NCBI GenBank assembly: GCA_016165875.1
Contig: JABBOT010000004.1
Span: 3,975,351-4,039,350 of the forward strand
Direction: 5' to 3'
Length of the DNA: 64,000 nucleotides
Origin: Acanthopleura granulata
Lineage: Eukaryota > Mollusca > Polyplacophora > Chitonida > Chitonidae
Made by a program: the position numbers and the translations under genes. The notes beneath the pieces are model-generated. The model was not told the origin of the DNA. It saw only the letters and a list, made by a program, of their open reading frames with translations, and ran no database searches. This document shows positions 12,901 through 21,800 of the stretch, piece after piece (position 1 is the first letter of the stretch; the number at the start of each line of letters is the position of its first letter).

Positions 12901-13287
12901 TATCATATATCTATTAAAAATATCTTTTCTCAGTTGTCAGTTAATAACAATAAACACAAATGAAATTAATGTTTATATTGGACTTGAGTAGCTGGACGTA
13001 GCTCCGCGTAAACTCAATTCCGGTCAGTAAAAAATGAACGGCGTTGGCAGTCCAGTATGCGAAATAACTTAACTGTCTTTTACCAGTATAGCGTATACGC
13101 CTGCATTAACATCACTAACTTGCCGACAGTCGGAGGTTTATCCCAGTATATACCAGTGTCACGCAATTATCTTTGGAAATGTTGCGGACTTAAACTTAGT
13201 TTTACACTTACCCTTTTCACCTATATCAAATTGTCCACTACCTTTTGGATTGGTTGAATTTTCCAATGAATACTGATCCGAAACCAT
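1485..13287 (-). CDS. CLN3: CLN3 / battenin orthologue, 15 coding exons (complete)
   Basis: Polytopic lysosomal/endosomal membrane protein of the battenin family; loss of the human gene causes juvenile neuronal ceroid lipofuscinosis. Fifteen minus-strand exons with GT-AG introns and matching phases join into a 449-aa protein (human 438 aa). Family signatures seen: [19 protein letters not shown] (about residues 50-68), [13 protein letters not shown] (119-131), WSSGTGGAG (202-210), [11 protein letters not shown] (300-310), GVFISRSS (337-344), [10 protein letters not shown] (389-398). The glutamate in AEYFINQG (E303) and arginine in SRSS (R342) line up with human E295 and R334, both known disease positions. 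N-glycosylation sequons lie in the first lumenal loop. Start: first ATG of the 13212-13287 exon, giving an acidic, hydrophilic N-terminus as in the family. Oddities: the C-terminus ends CKLHIAL rather than with a CAAX box, and the last segment is tandemly duplicated downstream. Family assignment is near certain; individual exon edges are predictions. Confidence 0.95.
3369..3509 (-). CDS. CLN3: CLN3 coding exon 14
   Basis: 141 bp; two hydrophobic stretches and [18 protein letters not shown], a CLN3 hallmark. Acceptor TTGCAG, donor GTAAGG. Confidence 0.96.
4042..4135 (-). CDS. CLN3: CLN3 coding exon 13
   Basis: 94 bp; encodes [15 protein letters not shown], with the Arg equivalent to human R334, then a short helix. 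The upstream TTTAG acceptor keeps the frame; an inner CCAG would not. Confidence 0.95.
4823..4878 (-). CDS. CLN3: CLN3 coding exon 12
   Basis: 56 bp; encodes [18 protein letters not shown], lumenal, aligned with the FELLFF...QYRWYQ segment of CLN3. Donor GTGAGT. Confidence 0.93.
5198..5266 (-). CDS. CLN3: CLN3 coding exon 11
   Basis: 69 bp; encodes [16 protein letters not shown], containing the Glu equivalent to human E295. Acceptor TTCCAG, donor GTGAGC. Confidence 0.95.
5832..5878 (-). CDS. CLN3: CLN3 coding exon 10
   Basis: 47 bp micro-exon encoding [16 protein letters not shown], end of the large cytosolic loop. Acceptor ATGCAG, donor GTTAGT; phases fit both neighbours. Confidence 0.85.
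6181..6263 (-). CDS. CLN3: CLN3 coding exon 9
   Basis: 83 bp; YFLLLSPPS followed by a Gly/Lys-rich cytosolic loop, the region that is variable in length across the family. Acceptor CAACAG, donor GTAAGA. Confidence 0.9.
6600..6848 (+). mobile_element. tRNA-headed SINE (family A), with target-site duplication
   Basis: Head CTCAGTCGTTTAGCGCGCT (A-box-like), B-box-like GAGTTCAAGGCC, conserved tail segment TGGCCGCCGTCGTATAAGTG and (AAAT)n end. Flanked by a perfect 13-bp duplication TTTAGTACATTTC at 6587-6599 and 6849-6861, evidence of LINE-type insertion. In CLN3 intron 8. Confidence 0.92.
7076..7219 (-). CDS. CLN3: CLN3 coding exon 8
   Basis: 144 bp; encodes [16 protein letters not shown] and the next helix ending VIPVLLAL. 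Acceptor TTACAG, donor GTAACG. Confidence 0.95.
8146..8218 (-). CDS. CLN3: CLN3 coding exon 7
   Basis: 73 bp; encodes [19 protein letters not shown], matching the SSGLGEVTFLSL motif of the family. Acceptor CTACAG, donor GTATGT. Confidence 0.95.
8583..8655 (+). mobile_element. SINE family A, 3' fragment
   Basis: Only the terminal segment: CTAGCCGCATAAG, GCGGCGTAAAACACCAATG and AAATAAATAAAT. Confidence 0.8.
8689..8774 (-). CDS. CLN3: CLN3 coding exon 6
   Basis: 86 bp; membrane helix [20 protein letters not shown] minisatellite begins about 60 bp upstream of its acceptor. Acceptor CGAAG is a weak AG context; phase continuity (AG+G = Arg) supports it. Confidence 0.9.
8796..9330. repeat. Minisatellite (~32-bp unit) with a higher-order duplication, CLN3 intron 5
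   Basis: About 14 units of a GGGATAAACACATACATGTG type followed by CAAGAACACAAT. The block is itself partly duplicated: the flank AATTACACAAGCAA...CCAGCCTTTCGGATAAA occurs at 8796 and again at 9033, 237 bp apart. It produces long but meaningless minus-strand frames ([12 protein letters not shown]). Lies just upstream of the acceptor of CLN3 exon 6. Confidence 0.9.
9541..9620 (-). CDS. CLN3: CLN3 coding exon 5
   Basis: 80 bp; encodes [15 protein letters not shown] and the following hydrophobic segment. Acceptor TTCCAG, donor GTTAGT. Confidence 0.95.
9732..9974 (+). mobile_element. SINE family A, 5'-truncated
   Basis: Shares CGCGGTCGCTCTAAGTTCA, AAGGTCTGCCAGC, GCTGGCCGCCGTCATATAAG and a long (AAAT)n tail. 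In CLN3 intron 4. Confidence 0.88.
10352..10450 (-). CDS. CLN3: CLN3 coding exon 4 (lumenal loop)
   Basis: 99 bp, phase 0 on both sides; encodes a 33-residue loop with sequons NLT and NQT, ending KCNHIGTG, which aligns with the conserved DCN segment before LLADILP. Donor GTGAGT. The acceptor is a tandem AAGCAG, so the exon may begin at 10450 or 10453 (one extra Gln). Confidence 0.88.
11325..11427 (-). CDS. CLN3: CLN3 coding exon 3
   Basis: 103 bp; encodes [19 protein letters not shown], the most diagnostic N-terminal CLN3 motif, then a serine/asparagine-rich lumenal start. Donor GTATGA. Confidence 0.95.
11890..12200. repeat. AT-rich imperfect inverted repeat, CLN3 intron 2
   Basis: Left half carries several TTTTGAAATA motifs in one orientation, right half several TATTTCAAAA motifs in the other, centred near 12090. 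Low complexity makes the classification loose. Confidence 0.45.
12561..12630 (-). CDS. CLN3: CLN3 coding exon 2
   Basis: 70 bp between a CTGCAG acceptor and a GTAAGT donor; encodes [11 protein letters not shown] through RNLIAFW, leading into the first membrane segment. Confidence 0.9.
13212..13287 (-). CDS. CLN3: CLN3 coding exon 1 (start codon)
   Basis: ATG at 13287-13285 starts [11 protein letters not shown], 25 codons plus one base, and ends at a GTAAGT donor. The segment is hydrophilic and cytosolic as in other CLN3 proteins. A possible acceptor (TATCAG) lies 13 bases upstream of the ATG, so a noncoding exon may precede it. Confidence 0.8.
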
Positions 13288-13628
13288 GGTCTTGATTTTG
13301 CTGATACAGTAACAGACAGATGCGAAAAAGACAGTTATATAATAAACATTATTATTATGGATGTTAGCTGAACGGTTACTTTATAAACATCTTCCTTCCT
13401 AATCCCATCATAGAATCGTTCGTGTCCTATAATTGCAAGATACTTGTTTAAGTAACATTTTAAGAATTTGGTGATGTATTAGCAAGTTAAAGGCATTATA
13501 CTGATTGCAACATTATTTGCAATGTTTTTTGCGGAACAAATGTGACAACGTCTCAACACGGGTATTAGAATCCACACTGAAACTTAGTAAAGAAGTTCCA
13601 ATTCATAAAATGAAAAATATTTACTTAC

Positions 13629-13750
13629 CGTTTGATTGTATTTGTATCCAGATCAGTTTTATACAGTATTTCGGCCAAATCTGAAGGGCACCAATTGTAA
13701 ACTCCAGCACACCACCACCTTTTGACTTGGAAGTGAAAATATACTTACAT
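13629..13750 (-). other. Possible CLN3 5' noncoding exon
   Basis: A strong minus-strand donor, ACG|GTAAGT, at 13629/13628 lies 340 bp upstream of the start-codon exon, which itself is preceded by a TATCAG acceptor. This pattern suggests a 5' UTR exon; the upper boundary is a guess. Confidence 0.3.
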
Positions 13751-13759
13751 CCTTGCTGT

Positions 13760-16700
13760 GAGACACAAACTACATGGCCTTAAAATGGTCTATCTATGTA
13801 GTCTTCATGCATGTAACTATTCAGACAGGTCATATGTTGTCAAATGAAATTACACTTATGACTTTATTCTCTTGGTGCTCCAAGAACTTATAAACACTGT
13901 GTCTGGCTTGATATTTTCATATGGACCTTCGGCAAACAAACGATGTCAAAGCTGGGACACACTGAATGACTATGCGGCAAATAGCAACACAACCAGCTGG
14001 CCTTTGATAACGCTCACTTAGGGAAAGATAAAGGTATATACAGAGGCCGTATGCCTATACACATTGACACTATACATGAGTAACTATGTTTGGACTTGCA
14101 GTCTTCTTCTGTCAGATCTCTATAAGAAGAAAATAATCTTTTCAGATCACGAAAATGTTTAATTGTATTATTTGTCTCATAATTCACAATATGCAGATTA
14201 TAAAGAATGTATGTAAAAGCTCGTATTCACATAATCGCCGTGCAATGGAAGAATTGTCTTATTTTATTATCAAGACAAAAGTGGTACGTGGCTTTAAGAT
14301 CCCCCTTAAATCTTCAGAATTTCAAGATTTGTAAGAAAAAACCTATATGGGTTTTCGACTATTATGAATAGAAAACATAGAAACGAACAATTGTAATAAT
14401 ATTAGGAATAAATGGAGCAAATGTTCAGTGTAAATGTCAGGTAGCTCCGTACATGGTATATCAACTGTTCACCCACACTTATACAGGACGCTAACTTCAA
14501 GGTTGAAGGAGAAGAAAACATAAAACGATACCAAAATCAAATGAAAGAGCGTGAAAATTTGCAGACATAGTTTCTAACATTTATTTCGGCTTTCTCTTTC
14601 TGGAAAAAAATAGTACTTTTTTTGTTATGGTGGTTATTTGGGATTGTCTTTTGGCATATATGCGTCATGATTGCTCTCCTCATTGGACCATGTCTATTAG
14701 GGAAGAATCCAATGTTCATTAGTAGAGGTTTCATTCCACGCTAAAAGATAAGCTATATATCCTTGTGAAAAGCTCTCCTCACTGAGCTATGTCTACCAGG
14801 ATAGGATCCAATGTTCATTAAAAGCCGTTTCATTTCATGCTCACAGATAAAACGCCAATCTATGAGAAAAGTTCCTCGGCCCTACATGATGATAAGCAGG
14901 CTTTTCTCTGACAACAGTACAAAATGTAGAGTCCTTTGTGCTGCATACGAAGCCCTTAAAAACATTATAGGTGCATGTCCTTCTGGTAAATGCACCCGGA
15001 ATCATTGTCATGCAATTTCATTAGAATTTCTGGTTTACTCTATATGATGTATTAGCATTTTTTTTACACACGAAAGTATTTTCACATAGAATTTTTGTTT
15101 TCTCTCAGGAGAAATACTTTGACCACAGTTAAAACAATTTAAAATGTAAAAGTATGTCCCTATAGGTGTAAAAACATAATATGTCTCGTGAGAAGCATTC
15201 CTTCCTCTGTAAAAAGCACATTCCGAGGAAACACATTATTACCTTACTTTCCTGATAAACTTATCAATGAAGTTCCACGCTCTCACTCTGTCTAGAAAAC
15301 ATATAAAAAATTGTAATGAACTTACATGACACCAATCTTGCAACCGCACGAAAGTTTTCAAACCCTAGAGTTGTACATTTTCCTGTTGCCAGTTTAACCC
15401 CTGAGCTCAGTCCAGGTGGGAAATTGTAAAGTAGAACGCCAGGTTTCCGAGGCTTGTGAGAATGCTCATACACACGATCGCTTGGTACGCGGGTCCTCAG
15501 CTAGAGAAGTAAGATCTTCCTCTCTAGCCAACTGATAGCAACTTAGTATGTCTTTTGTCTCTGATATGTTTTCGTGTCCCTCTCATATTGGAGGTCTCGT
15601 GGAAGTAATTTGCTGTCACTCAAAAAGAAATATCTGAAGTAACACCGTTTGTGTTCGAGTCCATTTATACTCCCTCCACGGAAACCTCATCGAGCTTGAT
15701 TATTTATTTAATAGTCAGCGTAAACGCCTACAGTTATAATGTTTTACTGACCGTTTTTACCGACATGTCAACCCGGTAGACATCTCCTTAAAGTCATTTT
15801 GAGATCAATAAATATGCTTGGGCTACCTGTAGGGTTACAGCATAATAACTTACCATCTTTAGTACCTGCTACCTAATGCTTTTTCTATTTCAGTATATAA
15901 CCTCAAAGTTTCTTTAAAACATGCTTTAAGAAAATTGCATTTCAACCACTTTATTGGAACAGAAAGAATACAACATTAAGCACACAAATACTGCGATTCT
16001 ATAACAGCCGACGTCATAGCAAGTTGCACTTCAACAATATGAAATATGTCAATGTCTTATTGCTTTTATGGACAAAACTTCAGAAAAAACACAAACCTTT
16101 ATAACAACAACAGCCGAAGTCTTAAAAGTAGATCTATAACAATTCTGTACTTGTCGAAACAGCTTCATAAATCTTTGTAAATATATTTTCGAAGCAAAAC
16201 ATAAATTTTACCTGATGATATTTAAAGTGAGACGACACAACTTTACGCTCTACGCACACAGATGTATAGGGAATTCTACAAAGCACAAGGTAGTCAAAAT
16301 AGTTTTTCTTTCTGAAAATTACCAAAATGTTACAAGTCATCTTGAATGATTTATTAATCTTGTATGATCATTACCTGTGTAGTACAGTTCGTCCACATGG
16401 ACACAGCGTTTATAAACAACAGTTATAAACATATCTTCATCAACATTATATATATATTTCTTATGGAATTCATATCACAAAAACGCTGAGACACGAGCTA
16501 TGCACAGATTTTAGAACATAAGTCTTACATGTTCTTTTAAATAACACAATCAATCGATGTGAGGGAATATTTTGTTGTCATTAAGGTATCTTGCCGGTAA
16601 TTGGTATTTAAGCGAACTAGTTCAGAACACACGCCTTCAGTAACTTCTAGATTTAAACAGACGAGTACGTCAGCTTTCCTTAAATTTGAGTCAAGGAGTT

Positions 16701-18000
16701 AAATTCATGGGCGCGCGGGGCTGATTTATCAAATCTGCGTTACCTCAATTCGGCATTTTCCGTGTGCCATTTTCGTTGACGAAGCTATTTCTGGTCTGTC
16801 CTTGGGAGGATATTCTAATTCTTAAGGATTTATTTCGTGGGATGCTTTTGTCTTTTTAGAACTAAAACTGATTTGTGCCGCTATAAAAAGACAAAATACC
16901 TCATGCGTGAAGAAACTTGGGTAACAAATGAAATCTTTATATATGTGAAAGAGATTTTATAGCCATTACATCACTTTGGTTCGTATAATTTGCTCATAAC
17001 GTGTTTCTCAAATGGGTTCATTAAAGTTTTAGCCTACGTGCGTAATATTTGCTAGGAAAGTGGAACGTATCCCGCCAAAAGTAACTGGGGCCCAAGGTCA
17101 ACAACAGTCGGTCTGCCTTGGGCCGGATTCACCAATGGGCGTGTGAAGCTAACTCACTTCACGCCTAAGGCATATGTACATTCAGTCCTTTACTTCAAGG
17201 CGGTCAGCTAAGTATCTTTTAGTTCGAAATCCGCACAGCAGCGCCCAGAGATCTCACTCATTCTTCGTCGCACCCCATTTACCAGAGCTGTCGACAAAAA
17301 CAATGAAATGGCCAGAGAATGCTCGGTTTTATGAGTTTTTTTCTTATTAACACTATATTACGTGAACAAAGACATCAGAATTTGGGGCCATTTATGCCTT
17401 GTGGCATCGAAAATGTTTATGTGTGTAAAGTAAGTCACCTTCAAAGCACCAATTGAGAGGATTGACATCAGCACAAGTTATTGCCATTTCCCATGAATTT
17501 TTGTAGGTTTTGTTCTAACACTTACATCTGCTTGTAGAAGAAGACTGACTATTGACCACAGGTACTATCTTTCACTCATACCGCCTATGCTTTGATATTT
17601 CATAAAGTGATGTTTGTTCGATATTCATGGTTTCGGGTAAAGCAATGCCACAGATGTACTATGAACTTAGTACATCATACAAATCTACGAGGATGGATTT
17701 ATGTTTTAAAAGCTCATTTTAGTGGGCACTTACATTATGATATGTAAATCCCTAAATACCTATCTTTAAATGTCGCCAACAGATGTCGCTCGGAAAAATG
17801 TAGCCCTTACTACTGACAACAACAGACATGTAACATCAACAATCAAGCACACAATATAACAACATATACCAATACGTTACTAAGTAAATCCTTACAAATA
17901 TTGTTAAACTGGCCAAGAGCTTAGCCTTTTAAGTCAGACTAAGCATTTCGTTTTTTTCAACTTGAATGTGCCTATGGTTGAACATGTTTATTCCCATATT
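13760..18000. other. Intergenic region between CLN3 and TRPA1
   Basis: No coding segment recognised on either strand. Contains one ~99-bp direct duplication (14673-14771 and 14772-14870, both starting GCTCTCCTCA). Otherwise AT-rich unique sequence. Confidence 0.55.
14673..14870. repeat. Two-copy ~99-bp direct repeat
   Basis: Both copies begin GCTCTCCTCA and share ATCCAATGTTCATTA and GTTTCATT in the same order, with moderate divergence. Function unknown. Confidence 0.65.
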
Positions 18001-18006
18001 TTTATT
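18001..18006 (-). promoter_or_regulatory. Candidate TRPA1 polyadenylation signal
   Basis: Minus-strand AATAAA about 630 bp after the TRPA1 stop codon. Confidence 0.35.
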
Positions 18007-18632
18007 ATTGCCCTTTCAAGACAAAGATTCAAAAACAGATCACTTTAACACTTTATGTGTTATGAGAAGGGAGACCATAGCCATTCGCGCGGTGATTTGA
18101 TGACGCAAAATACGACCCAATGTTCGAACTTGAAATCGAACTTGAATTCGAACTTGCCACCTCCTTGGTCTAAGACTGGAGATTTCAACCGAGACTATTG
18201 TACACCATTCGGTCTCGTCAACGTTAAACACTCTCATCGAGCTTTCTAAAATCATAAACAGGGTTAAAAGCAAAGGTAACATGAAAACGGCGCTAGTAAT
18301 TTAGGCCTAATGAGGGGTTACAATGAAATAACCCAACCAAGTAATTTAAACGTCATTCAACCTCTGTGAAACATCAGAACTGGTGATCTGTCATCTCGCT
18401 ACAACAATTCGGGGATTCACCAATTACGCAAATACTCTGGAAGTTAACAGGCAACCTCTCTTGTCTAAAGGCATCTGTTCATTCCTTCTTTTGTGGTCAC
18501 CCGGTTTCTGACCAAACCAGAAAAGTAGTACTCATGCATGTATTACAAGAGAACAATGGTCGACCCTGCTTGAGCTCCAGTCGTCATTGAGCGGGAAAAG
18601 GTACTTCAATGTTCATATTCCCTTATACGTCC

Positions 18633-18882
18633 TTAAAGTTTGGGGTGTTTATTCATATCTTTCTTCCATTTTGAGATGACGGCTGACTGCTTGAAGACAT
18701 TGGCAGGTTTGGTCCAGGCGGGGCTTTTGGCGAAACTCACGCTAGATTTGAGGCTCTCCAGACTATCGGCAGTGGAGGATCCCTCGTCCCGGAAATCGTC
18801 CTCCATATTGATATCCATTTTCTGAACGATCATCCTGAGCAGGTCGTTCTGCTTACTCATCATGCTCGACATCTCCTTCATT
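18633..18882 (-). CDS. TRPA1: TRPA1 exon 26 (C-terminus, stop)
   Basis: 250 bp; coiled-coil-like MSKQNDLLRMIVQKMDI then a serine-rich tail ending NKHPKL and TAA (18635-18633). The QKMDI motif aligns with human QKMEI near the C-terminus. Acceptor GCGCAG. Confidence 0.94.
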
Positions 18883-21800
18883 CTGCGCAGATGACAGAAA
18901 GAAATATTACATCATTTTAGGGAAGTGGCTGACTTAAAAAATATCGGCCAACTGTTCATCGACCTGTAAACAAATCCCTAATTTCTTAATTTAATGTCAT
19001 TTAAATAAATATTTTAGAGAAAGTGTCAGTGTCGTATGTAAACCATTGGTCTAACAATTTTTGATATTTTCAAAAATATTTAATATTTTCAATTTACCCG
19101 TAACAGAATATTAGCTTATATTTTGCACATATGTCGAGTCAGGTTTACGCCCCTCCCATCCCCCCCCCCCAAAAAAAACATTAAAATAAAAAAGTAACCA
19201 AATAAAAATTGCATATTTAGGGTCTGCGACCATCAGGGACCCGTGAGCAATTCAATCTGAATGTGTAACAATATGAAATATGCCAATAGGCGAAAAGATA
19301 CAGAGGTTAGAGATAATTCCGACCTGTGTTTCTGTTTATACATTTCCTCATACAGTCGCGTGTTGCTGACGTAGTTGCCTCCCCTGCAGGAGCTGTTGTC
19401 GTCCATGGGATGCTCGCCAGACACAGATGTTACCCGTAAAAGTAACTGTAACAAACAAAACCCTGGTCATTGTAACATACTATATGAGATTATGACATTT
19501 TAGAGCATTCGTAATACACCATTCATTTGACTGATCAAATCACGATTAAGACTTGTACGCATATGCTTTTCTTCATTAAATGGCTCAATATTACTGATAA
19601 ACTGTTCATCAAATCAGATACTGACTCTTAATGGTTCTCCAAGATTCGCATATAAAACATCCTCTACCTTATTAAATTGTATAGATTTAATGTTTAGCAA
19701 AATAGGGTGAGTGATGTCAACGATTGTAGTAGCGGTAGACTTATGGGTTGGTTTTTAAATGCCATACTCAAGAGCCAACAAGACGGCAAAAGGTTTCATG
19801 TGTGGAAGAAACTGGATCGCCAGAAGAAAACGCCTGGCCTTGGACAAGGAACTGGTGAAGCGCCCTCTTTGTGAGTAGTGTCCCTCCTTGTGAGTAGTGT
19901 TCAACAAAAGTGGGGTTATTCATACCCAAAATGATGTTCAAAGCTCGAGTATGTATGTAATACCCTTGACATCAGTACCCCTAAATCACAAAAATGCCCT
20001 TCTTCATATCGTGTGTCATGCAAACCTCAAGATGTTATCACAAATACAGAATTGTCAGAGAATTATCCTACAGAGGTACAAATGTCGGCCGCATACTTAC
20101 GCCTATCATCATTTGCTGGCCACAATTGGGATGAACTGTGTATTCCACTTTGTCCACTTTTTCCAGGATTTTTTGGGGCATTTTCCGCTCCAAGTCAGTA
20201 TGATGCTCCACCTACAACACAACTCTGCTTTGAAAACGATTCTGCTTTTTGACACAAAAATGATCATATTTTCTACATCACTTTCCATTAAAAGATGTAC
20301 AATGTTTTAAGCGTAAACAACAAGTGCACTGAGTATGAATCATATCTCATGCTTTTTATTACGGTTTACATTACTTTCGGCATTCTCATCGGGATCAAAC
20401 ACCGAGTTACTGAAATGGGTGAAAAATTCCAAAAACTACAAATGTGACTATCACATGCCTTTTGATCACCCGTTTCCGCGGTTAATCGCTGCATACAGTT
20501 GAAAGCAAGAACAGTTTTTAAAACAAAGGAAAAACACAGCAAAGCTCACTTGCATAGCTAGCCTCTTGAGGCGAGCATCTCTCTGCACAGCCTCGATGTC
20601 ACCCACAGCCAAACCGATCTGAGACGAGAAAAATGGGGGTTAAATTGCTTTCCCTTTATTATAGTATAACAGAGGTCACATGCTCCTTTTAAAGCGGGTA
20701 ACCAAATGTGAATAATATCTTACATCCTTGTCACCAACAAACTATTAGGCCTTCCTATTACTTTAGACTTACCAGCAAATCCATAAGGATTTTTGACATT
20801 AGTTTATACTTACCAATAAATTCATAAGTAGTATGGGCATCACTCTAAGCTTACCACTTCATTCATAAGCAGTGTGGCCATTCCTCTACATTCACCAGTA
20901 AATTCATGAGTAATACATTACTCTAGACATACCAGTAAATTCATAAGCAACACAAACATCACTCTAGATTTACTAGGAAATTCTTTGGTAGTATGACCAT
21001 TAGATTTATTTGTAAATCCATAGGCAATATGGGCATTCCTCTAGACTCACCAGTAAATTTATAAGTAGTATTGACATTACTTCAGATTTACTAGGAAATT
21101 CATAAGTAGTATGAACATTCCTCCAGACTCACCAGTAAATTATTAAGCAGCATAGACATTCCTCTAGGCTTACCAGTAAATTCATAAGTCGTATTGACAT
21201 TGCTCTTGACTTACCAGTAAATTCATGAGCAGTATGGGCATGAGTAAAACGAAGAGGACGAGCATGACCAGAGTTAAGTTGTTAAAATACAGGGTAGTGG
21301 GATCTTGGTCCACGTAGGGATTGTTGAAGGAATCCATGTAATCCAGTTCTAACATCATCATGGCGGTTCTGAGTAAAGACAACCCAGGCGTTGAGTAGGC
21401 ACGGGATTGCTGCAATGATTTCATTTGATTTTATTTATTTAATTAAAACAGAACACAATCGATGCTCACTTTTGCCTTTGAACACACTTACAGAACACGT
21501 ATGAGCACACATACAGACATAAGGTGTATTCTGACAATATAGTGAAAGTTCGCGACAGGCTACGGTGCCATTAATTCATCAGAGCGTAAACTCGCTCAGT
21601 TCACGTATCATTCCGTAAATGACAGAAATGAGGATGGCGTCCCTACTCTGAGGAGTATACAAGAAGAAAATTAAGATAGATGAAATACCTCGAGTAAAAT
21701 AGATACAAAATGGGCGGCAAAGTTTGATGACAATTAACCTCGTTTCTGTTTCCCTTAGGGAACCTGAACAGAAGAATACAACAGAGGAAAATACCCTGGA

